In this document: piece after piece, positions 11,449 through 20,349 of the stretch
How the letters are laid out: each line of letters starts with the position of its first letter
How positions within the stretch are numbered: the stretch's first letter is position 1
NCBI GenBank assembly: GCA_963556195.1
Contig: OY744517.1
Coordinates: forward strand, 153,082,882-153,146,881
Length of the DNA: 64,000 bases
Origin: Sepiola atlantica
Taxonomy: Eukaryota; Mollusca; Cephalopoda; Sepiida; Sepiolidae
Reading direction: 5' to 3'
Translations under genes and position numbers: made by a program
Notes under the pieces: generated by a model
The model's database searches: none
What the model was told of the DNA's origin: nothing
The model's input: the letters and a program-made list of their open reading frames with translations, nothing else

Positions 11449-11977
11449 AGGCTATATTGCCGGTCCCGGCAAAATAACGATTCCTGCGTTATTTTGCCGT
11501 GACCGGCAATATAACGATTCCTGCGTTATTTTGCCGGTTCATGTATATTTAACTAAATTGTAAACATACAGTGACGCCCGGCACAATAATGAGTCTTACG
11601 TTATTTTGCCGGCTCGTGTTTATTTAACTATAAATTCATCAACATTAATTCTATTATGAAAAGTAAGCAGATATTTCTTTAACCGACACAATAGGGCAGG
11701 TCGATTTTTTTTTTATTTCTTTAACCGACACAACTGATGATGAAAACAAATTGTTTTTAAATATTTGCCCTTATTTATTTAATTACCTTTTCTTTCGCAA
11801 GGCCATAACAATTAGGTTTTTAAAAAAAATGAACTGGCATAATAACGATCCCTTTACATTAGTAAATAATTATTGTGCCGGGCGTCACTGTATGTTTAAC
11901 AATTTAGTTAAATATACATGAACCGCCGACAAAATAACGCAGGAATCGTTATTTTGCCGGGACCGGCAATATAGCCT
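11449..11977. mobile_element. Terminal-inverted-repeat DNA element, about 529 bp
   Basis: The left end AGGCTATATTGCCGGTCCCG and the right end CGGGACCGGCAATATAGCCT are exact complements. Pairing continues inward for more than 100 bp through CATGTATATTTAACTAAATT and ACAGTGACGCCCGGCACAAT on the left and their complements on the right. The left arm carries an extra copy of a unit of about 45 bp (GATTCCTGCGTTATTTTGCC occurs twice). The interior, about 11,640-11,830, is AT-rich without a transposase. No clear target-site duplication is visible. Superfamily unassigned. Confidence 0.75.
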
Positions 11978-12085
11978 CTTCCAAAAAAATTAGCTGGTCA
12001 GAAGGAAAGTTTATTTGTCAGCTTAAATGCTATTTGGGCATGACTTTAAAAATCCGACAAGATAACTTTGTTAGATGCAGTGATG

Positions 12086-12088
<3 letters not shown>

Positions 12089-12124
<36 letters not shown>
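12089..12124. repeat. (TA)n microsatellite
   Basis: Alternating TA run of about 36 bp. Confidence 0.9.
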
Positions 12125-12128
<4 letters not shown>

Positions 12129-12249
12129 AATCCAATCGTACCCATAACATGTGCTAACTTGAGAATAATTCATAGAGTTCAAAATAAAGTTTCATTAAAC
12201 TGAAACACTCCCAGACTACATAGTTTTTTTTGTTTCTTTATATGATTTT

Positions 12250-12428
12250 ATATGCCTCCCAACAAGGGCAGAGTTAGATACAAGGTCGGTTTTTAATTTG
12301 ATAAAAATTGAGCTCCCCCAAAGGGACACTCTGGATTTGGACAAAAATTTAAATTACCTCAGTTTAGAAAAACTTCTCCACTAACTGAGGATAGAACAAT
12401 ACTACATGGATTCCAGCCCAAAGGCCAA
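12250..12428 (-). mobile_element. U2-headed SINE, family U2-A
   Basis: The minus strand starts TTGGCCTTTGGGCTGG and GTAGTATTGTTC, a diverged U2 snRNA 5' end. It continues through TGAGGTAATTT, CCAGAGTGTCCCTTTGGG, AAAAACCGACCTTGTATCTA and ends TGGGAGGCATA. Orientation and block order match the plus-strand copy at 12,839-13,045, so both ends of this copy are present. Confidence 0.65.
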
Positions 12429-12512
12429 AATTGTTCCGAAAAATAATTTTAATCACAAATTTATTTGACGAATTTTAAAAAAATAACTACATGATTATAA
12501 TTCTGTTCACAT

Positions 12513-12605
12513 CAGTTCCCATAAGATCACCAAAGTTAAGTGATGTTGAGCCGGGTCAGTACTTCGATGAGTGACCATTTGGGAATACCAATTGCTGTAT
12601 GTAAA
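12513..12605 (+). repeat. 5S rRNA-derived sequence
   Basis: GATCACCAAAGTTAAGTGATGTTGAGCC-like sequence (split here as GATCACCAAAGTTAAG and GTTGAGCCGGGTCAGTACTT), GATGAGTGACCATTTGGGAA and GCTGTATG follow the order of the 5S rRNA A box, intermediate element and C box. Several substitutions and no proper 5' part argue against a functional gene. A 5S-derived SINE head (SINE3-like) is the likely explanation. The tail after 12,605 is unidentified. Confidence 0.7.
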
Positions 12606-12838
12606 ACCCGGACTATGTGACCTTACAAGCCAACTGCCAGCTACCAATCTGCAACTGGGTCGATAGTTGTGATCTGCGCTGTTTAGACACTTGCTGACGA
12701 TCACAGATTTCAGATAATCTTTTTCCAAACATAACAGGTTAAAAAAAAAAAGTTTCAATTTTCTACCGGTGTGGAAACCCAGTTTTACACAAGGAATTCT
12801 TTTATCACTTTATACTTAAACTTTTAAAAGACTTTTTA

Positions 12839-13045
12839 CTTGGCCTTTTGGCTAGGAGAAACGTGTAGTAACTCCTGTTACTACACTTCATTTTTTTATC
12901 ATCGGTCAGTGAAGGAGAAATTCTTCTCCGCTGAGGCAATTTTTATTTTTGTCCTAATCAAGTGCCTCTTTTTTGGGAGCTGCATTTACACATTAAAAAC
13001 ATACCTTGTATCTAACTGCGCCCTCGTGGGGAGGCAAGTAAATAA
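12839..13045 (+). mobile_element. U2-headed SINE, family U2-A
   Basis: Begins CTTGGCCTTTTGGCTAGGAG, matching the first stem-loop of U2 snRNA, then GTGTAGTAACTCCTGTTACT. The non-U2 body is ATCGGTCAGTGAAGGAGAAA, CTGAGGCAATTTTTATTTTT, TTTTTTGGGAGCTGC, ACATTAAAAACATACCTTGT, ATCTAACTGCGCCCTCGTGG and GGAGGCAAGTAAATAAG. About 207 bp long. It is a reference copy for the family. Open frames across it are incidental. Confidence 0.75.
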
Positions 13046-13289
13046 GTACTTTATTTATTATGCCTCTTTGGCCATCACCCATTTTAACTATCTTTTCAAT
13101 TTAATTTACACTATTAATATTATAGAGAGATCAAATTATATTAAATATTTCGTCCAAAAATGTCCTCTTAATTCTTTTCACCACTATTTCTTAACTGATT
13201 TAATTCCATCTTAAAATGTTTTACACTATTAATCTAATTTTGCAACTTGTGGTAAAAATAGATTCGATGCATTTTGGAATTTTTTTAGA

Positions 13290-13377
13290 TGAGGATCGAT
13301 AATTTGTATTTGGATCATGCACCTGAAGAAGGTCGGAAGTTACATCGGCCGAAACGTTGTGAGAAGAACATCCAAAT
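13290..13377 (+). mobile_element. Foldback family B arm with hammerhead-like core
   Basis: CTGAAGA (13,323-13,329), one extra A, GGTCG (13,331-13,335), loop, CGGCC (13,346-13,350), GAAACG (13,351-13,356), then GTTGTGAGAAGAACATCC. GGTCG and CGGCC can pair as stem II (one G-U pair). The element resumes at about 13,521 after a SINE insertion. Confidence 0.65.
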
Positions 13378-13380
13378 GAC

Positions 13381-13520
13381 AGTGGCTAAGTAGTTAGCTA
13401 CACTGACTGGAAACCTGGGTGTGCCGAGTTAGAGCCCAGTTCGTTCCATAGAAACACTTTCATCAAACCCACACCTGACCTTGTGTCTTACCTCCTGGAG
13501 GGGAGGTAAATAAAATAAAA
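13381..13520 (+). mobile_element. tRNA-headed SINE nested in a family B element
   Basis: The head GTGGCTAAGTAGTTAGC (A-box-like) and CCAGTTCGTTCC (decayed B-box) precede AGAAACACTTTCATCAAACC, CACACCTGACCTTGTGTCTT and ACCTCCTGGAGGGGAGGTAA plus an A-rich end. The host element reads ATCCAAATGA before and ATCCAAGATGA after the insert, a plausible decayed target duplication. The reverse copy at 57.1 kb has the same head, body and tail. The tail resembles that of the U2-headed SINEs. Confidence 0.7.
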
Positions 13521-13654
13521 TCCAAGATGAGAACAATAATCCAAATGATACGAATCCATTAGCTGTATTTATCCGGTGTTGATCGGATGGAGGGCTTAAA
13601 GGAAAATTATTCAAAATACTGTCACGTTCACAATTGTTTTTCGTTTTTTTTTTT

Positions 13655-13800
13655 TTTTTTTAAAAAGAATTTTGAACATTTTTAGTTCTTCTGATTTCAA
13701 TTAATATTAAATATTAAAAATTAATAGTAAATAAAAATAATTCAATGCACATTTACCAAAGTTACATATAGGCGAGAATCACATTAATACAGAGATTAGC
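13655..13800 (-). repeat. AT-rich dispersed repeat Y, copy 4
   Basis: The minus strand has TGTGATTCTCGCCTATATGT, AACTTTGGTAAATGTGCAT and later TTAATTGAAATCAGAAGAAC, parallel to the plus-strand copies at 6.5 and 6.8 kb. Confidence 0.45.
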
Positions 13801-13948
13801 AAGATATGAAGATAAAAACAATTAATACAAACTTCAAGTGTTTATAGAAAATAAATAAATCCTATCTCACATGTGTAAAACACACAAATATTTGCATTAT
13901 CTTGTTGAGTTTGGTATGAACCCAGAATGCATGTCATAAAGATCCCTA

Positions 13949-14100
13949 TTTACTTGCCTCCCCACAGGGGCAAGGCTAAACACAAAGTCGATATTTTTTA
14001 TTTGGGGGATATCCAGTAGCCCTAAAAGAGGCACTCTGGATGGGATAAAAATTAAAATTTCCCCCCAGTCAAGACCAGATACAGATAAAACACTTTGAGC
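13949..14100 (-). mobile_element. SINE body, U2-A family
   Basis: On the minus strand: CAGAGTGCCTCTTTTAGGG, CTGGATATCCCCCAAATAAA, GACTTTGTGTTTAGCCTTG and CCCCTGTGGGGAGGCAAGTA. This is the 3' half of the family; the U2-like head is missing or unrecognisable. Confidence 0.65.
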
Positions 14101-14984
14101 CCAGTCTCAAAGTCCACGTCATTGAGATCAATTCCCATCGCATTTGATTGTGGTGTGAAAATTTGAACAGGATACTGTTTGTATTTTAATTTTTACGATA
14201 ATCCAAAAGTCCCTCAAAAATAATGGCTGAATGGACCAAGACCTGCACGTCTCCAACCAACATCGCCTCGAACAAACACCTGTTATCGTGAATAACTCTA
14301 GCAACAAATGACATGAATGGTAGAGACGTTCCAATTTAACTAATGATCAGGCGAATCATCCACCTTATATGGAGATCAAAATGACGAATCATTTGTAACC
14401 TGGAGATCAACAGTTCGAATCAGCTTCACTGCATCTCACTTTTTAATATTTAAAATTACGGTACATTACACCTCTTGCCGTTTGAAACTCATGTACAACA
14501 CAGGTGATTCTTTGTTTACTTTGGAGGGATTCCACTATTTTTAGGGTTACTCTATATTTTTATTTTCTGAAATATTTGATTTTGAAGTTCAGTTTTATCA
14601 GAAATTGCTTCTTTGACCGTTGTTATTGACCTAGATCAACTTTACATAGATCATGGCTCAGGGAATGTCACAAACTATTTCCATGCAAAGTTTTGTTGAC
14701 ATTTACAGGTTTATTGCAGTTAGAGAGGCAATTTATTTATAAACTCTAGTTGTATCTACCCGGAGTTGCTTGCGAGTCTTTACTTTTATTTTGTTCTGCT
14801 TTTTAACTATTATAGTTGCTTTGTTTTTTTTATTATCAAATTATTTATTTTAAACAGAATTTTGAAAATTAAATTTTATTATTGTGGTATCATTTAGTCA
14901 TTACATTATTAACTGAAACAAACTTCTATAAAACTAACTAATTTTGTTTAAGTTAAGTTGTTTTAATCTACAAAATTAGATTGA
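14101..14984. other. No gene seen; possible tRNA-like relic
   Basis: A B-box-like AGTTCGAATCAGC at about 14,411-14,424 sits about 70 bp after a weak A-box-like stretch. The evidence is too thin for a firm SINE call. The rest is AT-rich. Confidence 0.4.
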
Positions 14985-16790
14985 TCAAGCCAGGTTTCCA
15001 GATATACCATGAAGAAATAACCAAAATAATCAAATATTCAGAATAGCTAAAAAGATGGCCAAGACAAATATGGATATTAAGACGTGCATTCGAAATGACA
15101 ATGGCATGTTAGCAACAAATGAACAGGACAAGAGGTATGCTTGGAAATGCCATAATGAGAAATTGTTGAATACCGAGAAAAATCTCTAAGTTGCAGAATC
15201 AGTATCTGGTCCAGCTATAAGAATTGAGAGAGAAATGGTACAGGAAGCTGTAGTACGATGAAAAAGGATTAGGCTGGAGGACCCTACGGCATTGTTACAG
15301 AAATGTTGAACGCTGCAGGTGAAACAGGCATTGAAGGGATCACAGACTTGACAAATTAGATCATAAAAGATTATCCCCGAAAGACTGGGGACTTAGTAAA
15401 TTTTGTGAATTGTTAAAAGGACAAGCATTAAATAAAAGTAATTACAAAGTCTTATATGTGACGGATCAAGTCTTGAAAGTGATTGAGAGAATAATTGAGT
15501 AACAAATAATTCAGATAAGCAAAAATAAAATGCAGTTTGGTTTTATGTCTGGGTAAAGTACCACTGGTGCTATATTTATCCCGACACAAATGTAAGAGAA
15601 GTACCTGATAAGAAGAAGCTGTATATTACTTTTCTGGATCTGGATAAAGCTTTTGACAGAGTGCCAAGAGAAGTTTTACTGGTGGGCTTTGCGTAAACTA
15701 AGAGAAAATGAGTGGTTGGTGAAGGTTGTTCAAGCAATGTACAGAAGTCATGTTGGAATAAACATCACATTTACTGATAGCTTTAATGTTAAAATTGTAC
15801 ATCAGGGTTCTGTACAGAGTTTGTTGCTTTTCATTTGTGTCTTAAAAGCCTTGTTTAGGGAATTCCATATGTGTTGCCTGGAAGAGATGTTGTATGCTGA
15901 TGATGTAGTACTTGCCTGTGAAACACTATAAAATCCTACTTGTCAAGTTAGAGTTGGAGGAATGCTATAGAAATTAAAGGTTTGAGAGTGAATGTGACCA
16001 AGACCAAAGTGATTATAAGTGGCTGTAGTGTTGGAAAGCTCTCAGAAAAAGAAAAGCCCCCCCCCCGCCCACCCGCTTTGTTTGTGGAAAGGAAGTTGGG
16101 TGCAATTCAATTTTTTGTGGTATTTGTAAGCATTAGGTACACAAATACAGTAGAATTACTGACAGGTTCAGAGAGGATAACCAGTTTGTGTACAAAAAAC
16201 ATAAGATAATGGAGATGGATGAGAGCTCAGATGTGGAAAAAGTATATCTGGATGGCAAAGCTATTTAGGTTGTAGAGAAGTTTGGTGATACCAATGGAGC
16301 ACAGGGAGGAGCAGGTGCTAGTGTGATTGCGGGTGCTACTGTCGACCAAGGGAAGAGTCTATCAGGCATGTTTAAGCAGTGTGATCATATATGAAAGTGA
16401 AACCTGGTCAGTGAGGGTTTAAGGCATGTGTTGCATGGAAAAAAATGATATGAGAATGATATGATGGATGTGTAAGATAAGCTTAGATCTGATGAGCTCA
16501 GTGGAAGATTAAATCTGGACAGTATGGAGAGATGTGCACAGAATAGACTTTTGCCACATTGAAAGAATAGATGAGAGTTCTTGGGTTAGTAGATGTAGAA
16601 CAGTTAAAGTAGCAGGTTTAGTTAACAGAGGAAGACCAAAGAAAGGCATGGGAGGAAGTACTAAGAACGGACTTGAAAATAAGTGGGATAAATAAAGACC
16701 TGGCCAGAGACAGGTTAGTTTGTTAATCAATTTCTAAAAGTGGTCCAGTGCATGCCAGCATGTAAAAATGGACATTAAACCAAATATGAT
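14985..16790 (+). pseudogene. LINE reverse transcriptase relic, family A
   Basis: A non-LTR retrotransposon fragment covering the linker, reverse transcriptase and 3' end. The palm motif FLDLDKAFDRVPR is encoded at about 15,629-15,667 and YADD (catalytic aspartates intact) at 15,893-15,904, but in separate frames with stops between. Downstream runs a thumb-to-C-terminus relic with an internal deletion near 16,330 and a C run near 16,057. It ends with the shared 3' terminal block around CATGCCAGCATGTAAAAATG (16,750-16,769). The endonuclease region is absent, consistent with 5' truncation. It cannot encode an active protein. Confidence 0.85.
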
Positions 16791-16879
16791 GAAAGTTCAA
16801 TAACAATAAAAACGAAGAATTTTCAAATATTAACTAATTTATTCTATAGAATAAGGAAATGAGAGAATTTATAATGATT

Positions 16880-16975
16880 TTTTGGATTATTTGGACTATG
16901 ATTCTCGTCTTGGTTGTTATATTCATTACAGTTTGGCCAATATAATCTCCGACCTACTACATTCATTGCAAGCCC
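16880..16975 (-). mobile_element. Foldback family B fragment
   Basis: GGATTATTTGGACTATGATTC, CTCGTCTTGGTTGTTATATTC and ATCTCCGACCTACT match the plus-strand-reversed arm of family B. The core GAAA and CTGA motifs have decayed. Confidence 0.5.
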
Positions 16976-17019
16976 ATCAAGCCTGCATCAGTTTGCAGGT
17001 GGGACAGGATTCAAAATAA

Positions 17020-17400
17020 ACTACATGCAAATTTGAAAGTCATTGTTGAAGACTTCCAGCTTCCACCGATCAACCACCCTCATTTGCCATATTTCGGTAC
17101 CATAGAGGAAGTTTATCGACGGAAGTTGGAAGTTTCTGAAAATGACTACTTAATACTGTGTTGCTGGCAGGCCGGCCATGTCAAGACTACTGTTTTCCAC
17201 CAATACTTCAACCTGAAGTCTTTGCTGTTGGTTTTCTTACAGCAACGTCTTTGATGGTTTGAGCCTGTTACCCAGAGGAGGACGAATTAATCTGTGATGG
17301 AATCCTTCCTTCCTTCCTCTCTGCCTGGGTGGCATTAGCATATCGGTGTGCAGCTGATGACTTCAACGACAACCATCAGGGAGGACTTCAGCAGATGAAT
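17020..17400 (+). pseudogene. LINE relic, family C-terminal part (family B-LINE)
   Basis: From about 17,190 the sequence parallels 60,200-60,600: ACTTCAACCTGAAGTCTTTG against ACCTCAATCTAAAGTCTGCC, CTCTCTGCCTGGGTGG against CTCTCTGTCTGGGTGG, and AACCATCAGGGAGGACTTC against ACCCATCAAGGAGAATGAC. The 60-kb copy carries a recognisable reverse transcriptase segment, so this is a LINE 3' region. It is interrupted at about 17,400 by a U2-headed SINE and appears to resume at 17,785-17,895. Confidence 0.6.
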
Positions 17401-17401
17401 C

Positions 17402-17783
17402 ATTCTTGGCCTTTTGGCTAAGATCAAAGTGTAGTATCTGTTCCGATGGATACTGCACCCCCATAGACTGGTATCGTCTTGGCTTTTGGAGCTTGATTTA
17501 CGCCTGTCTATGGGTCTGTCCTCTGCAGTTCTAGGAGGTCCACCCTCCGAGGCTTCGCCTTCCCTCTTTGGGGAGGAGTAAGTTTATTGCTTACTGCCTG
17601 AGGCGCTCCTACCGGGGAATGCCGACGGGGGCTGCCCAGGCAATTTATAATGGCCAGAGTGCTCACCTCTCGGGCGCTGGCTTTTCAAACCCCACTTTCC
17701 CGACCCGACCTTGGGTCACATCTTACTTGTGGGAGTAAGATCAAAACTGGCCTTGTGCCTAACTCCTGGAGAGGAGTAAATCA
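17402..17783 (+). mobile_element. U2-headed SINE, family U2-B
   Basis: The head CTTGGCCTTTTGGCTAAGAT followed by CAAAGTGTAGTATCTGTTCC matches the U2 snRNA 5' end with one inserted A; it includes GTAGTA, the branch-point-pairing sequence of U2. The long body follows (CATAGACTGGTATCGTCTTG, GTTCTAGGAGGTCCACCCTC, GGGGAGGAGTAAGTTTATTG, GGGGAATGCCGACGGGGGCT, CACTTTCCCGACCCGACCTT), ending CCTTGTGCCTAACTCCTGGA and GAGGAGTAAATC. About 380 bp. A second complete copy lies at 38,491-38,824. Confidence 0.8.
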
Positions 17784-18074
17784 ATACCCATCACTTGTTT
17801 TCCCTCTTAGGAACACCACACGTGGGCCACCATGGTCTGGGATGTGGTGCAGGCCAGCGAGGAAGCTTGCCCACTTAGACTAAAGTGAATGCCATTGCAA
17901 GTTCAAATAAGTATATTCAATAGAGTGCAGATCAATACAAAGATGTCAATTCAAGATTTTCTATTCACTTTCGTTAATATTTTAAGAAATACGGTTTTAG
18001 ACATTTTCACTATTTTCTTATTGAATAATTTGTGGAAAATATTTGAGGTTTATATTTAAGACAAAATATTATTA

Positions 18075-18470
18075 TATTGCAAACTTTGAGAGGATACAGG
18101 CCACAGAGAAGAGATGCGTCCGAACAATCGTTAACATCTCATACTAAGGCCACATTACAAATGAGAAAGTGAAGAACAGACTCAGACAAGCCTACTGATC
18201 ACTCTGAAGAAGAGGAAAATGAAGTGATATGGCCATGTCATACAATCATCAGGTGTCGCAAAGACCATTGTACAAGGAACTGTACAGAGATAGAGGGGGT
18301 AGACAAAGAAAAAGGTGTGAGGAAATCATCTGAGAGTGGACAGGGCTGGCGCTGAGTAACATGCTCAGGAAAGCAGAAAATAGAGAGGGCTGGAGAAAAC
18401 TGGTTGCCAGGTGATCGTTGGCACCACAACAGTCATCTAGACTAAGAGACACATTATATGATGATGATTA
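18075..18470 (+). pseudogene. LINE 3' relic, family C
   Basis: Fragments of a LINE C-terminal region are readable across frames: KRCVRTIVNIS, HITNEKVKNRLRQA, YGHVIQSSG, AKTIVQGTV and AENREGWRKLVA-like blocks. It ends in a short TGATGATGATTATTATT run, the simple-repeat tail usual for this LINE type. Multiple stops and frameshifts make it non-functional. Confidence 0.75.
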
Positions 18471-18474
18471 TTAT

Positions 18475-18625
18475 TTACCTGTTTTGTAGTGTTAAATTCA
18501 TCTTGGTTCTTGTGTTCATATTTCAGCCGTTGTATTTTCTGACCTTCTTCAGGTGTTTTTTGCCATAGTAAACTTTCTAGGAATTTTGAACTGAACTCTT
18601 CCAGAAATACACTCGGGTAGACTGC
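18475..18625 (-). mobile_element. Foldback family B fragment with hammerhead-like core
   Basis: On the minus strand CTGAAGA, extra A, GGTCAG, loop, CGGCT and GAAATATGAA are ordered as in the 13.3-kb copy (about 18,530-18,556). The interior matches the AATTTTGAACTGAACTCTT block shared with the 4.5-kb copy. Confidence 0.55.
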
Positions 18626-18775
18626 TCTCACTATGTTCCATACAATTAAAACATCTTGTATGGTATTTTTCTGGGTTTTGTCACCGACTACAATGAAACA
18701 TCTGAAGAAGTCTACAGAGTGCAATGGTCAAAATATTGTGAACATGACATTAAGAAAGCATTTTGGTTACGATCT

Positions 18776-18880
18776 CTTATCTGTTCTGATACTACACTTC
18801 ATCTTCTGTCCTCGGTCAGTGAAGGAAAAATCTTGCTAGACTGACGCAATTTTTATTTTTGTCCCAATTCAGATAATTAT
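18776..18880 (+). mobile_element. SINE 5' part, U2-A family
   Basis: ATCTGTTCTGATACTACACT, TGTCCTCGGTCAGTGAAGGA, AAAATCTTGCTAGACTGACG and CAATTTTTATTTTTGTCCCA match the first half of the U2-A body. It is followed by an (AAT)n run at about 18,884-18,915. Confidence 0.65.
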
Positions 18881-18883
18881 AAC

Positions 18884-18915
<32 letters not shown>
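18884..18915. repeat. (AAT)n microsatellite
   Basis: About ten trinucleotide units. Confidence 0.9.
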
Positions 18916-18916
<1 letters not shown>

Positions 18917-19079
18917 CTTCAAGCATGGCCTCCAGTCATTCAAAGCTTTACTTAAAGATCAATTTGAAGTTTTCAAATAGATTATTAAAATTTTTTAATT
19001 TAGAACTAAAAACTACTTCATCCAAAAATCAATCGATATAGTCGATATTTTTCACTATGGTAAAATACTAGATGTACTC

Positions 19080-19096
19080 GTGACCCGTTGGGTCAC
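19080..19096. repeat. Short perfect inverted repeat GTGACCC-GTT-GGGTCAC
   Basis: Seven-base arms around a 3-base centre. Near-identical copies at 7,248-7,264 and 8,150-8,166 show that it belongs to a dispersed repeat. Confidence 0.6.
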
Positions 19097-19184
19097 AACC
19101 ACTACCGCAATTTATTCTACTTTAATTTCATTTGAAAATTCATAAATTCTGACATCTTTTAAGACATTTTTCTTGCATAAATAG

Positions 19185-19335
19185 TCTTTTCTGTCCTCGG
19201 TCAGTAAAGGAAAAATCCTTTTAGATTGAGGCAATTTTCTATTTTTTGTCATAATCCAGAGTTCCACTTTTTTGGGGAGCCGGATTTTCTCCACATTAAA
19301 AAACCGTTCTTGTGGGGAGGCAAGTAAATAGAGAC
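19185..19335 (+). mobile_element. SINE 3' part, U2-A family
   Basis: TCTGTCCTCGGTCAGTAAAG, TTGAGGCAATTTTC, AATCCAGAGTTCCACTTTTT, TGGGGAGCCGGATTTTCTCC, ACATTAAAAAACCGTTCTTG and TGGGGAGGCAAGTAAATAGA. The tail is nearly intact; CCTTGTGTCTAAC is shortened to a direct join between GTTC and TTGTGGGG. Short open frames here are incidental. Confidence 0.7.
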
Positions 19336-20093
19336 ATTAACAGAGATGAGAACCAGTTTAAAACAAATATCAATAATGAAAAAAAAAAAAAAAAAAGATT
19401 TGGAAATATTTTGGATAATGGTATCTACATGGATATAGAGTCGACATGACCAAGAAATTTTTTTTTACTATAACCCATGCAACTGTACTTTTCTCCATGT
19501 GTGTGCAGACATTTTTAGTTAAAATCTAGTGAAAATTTATCTATAAACTATTTTATATTACTAGTCTATACTCGCTTGCTTTTTAAGCAGTGTTGGTACA
19601 ATACCTGGGTATCTAAATTTCTATCTTTACCTTGCTTCTACCATTTATAGAGAGTACGAAGAAAAAATTGTGAAATTTTGTGGAAAAATATGCAATTTAG
19701 TATTTGCATGAGAGTAAGTAACTACGATGGCAAAAAACATGAGAAAAGTTTTCAAGCAAAAATAATTTGCTTTGAACAAATGTCTATGTCTACTGGTTTT
19801 ATGGATTATAGGAAAACAAAAATCACTTACTTTAAAAAGATCATTTTATTTTTTCTTAATTTCTTTAAATTTATAACCCTCTATCAAGTTAAAGAATCCT
19901 TTACACTTACGTGAGATTTGAGCTCAGATATTGCCAGTGGAAAAACTGCCTTACTAATGTGTACTCTGCCTATGCCTTTGTCAACCAATAATATGTTTGT
20001 ATTTGCATATGAACAGAAACTCCCTAAACACCATGACTTTTTCTAATAGTATATAGAGTTTTATTTTATTCAAAATTATTTAAGATAAAAACA
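19336..20093. other. AT-rich DNA, no gene seen
   Basis: A 78-codon open frame at 19,678-19,914 lacks any family motif or clear splice context. Confidence 0.45.
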
Positions 20094-20105
20094 TTTTAAT
20101 TAAAA

Positions 20106-20136
<31 letters not shown>

Positions 20137-20183
20137 ATAAACAACCCCCCTAAAAAAAAAAAAAAAAACCCGCCATAATTACA

Positions 20184-20349
20184 TACCCAGGTTTCATGGG
20201 CTACCCGTAACTAAGTTTTGATAAATCGAGGGGTATTGGTGTACATTGATCAGTTAAAACCAAAACAGGAAGTCTATAACTGATGAATGCACACCAATAC
20301 ACTTGGTTTATTAAAACTAAGTTACGGGTAACCCACAAAACCCGGGGTA
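20184..20349. mobile_element. Palindromic foldback element
   Basis: The left arm TACCCAGGTTTCATGGGCTA, CCCGTAACTAAGTTTTGATA and GGTATTGGTGTACATTGATC is mirrored by GAATGCACACCAATACACTT, AAAACTAAGTTACGGGTAAC and CAAAACCCGGGGTA. The turn lies at about 20,258-20,275. Arms are about 75 bp with some mismatches. A TA flank is possible. The family is different from the 2.4-kb palindrome. Confidence 0.7.

Noticed and set aside
12840..13214. 124-codon open frame as a membrane protein gene
   Set aside because: It begins inside the U2-like SINE head and follows the SINE body; hydrophobicity comes from T-rich sequence.
17402..17460. Functional U2 snRNA gene
   Set aside because: Only the first 40 or so bases match; the Sm site and later stem-loops are absent and the rest is SINE body.
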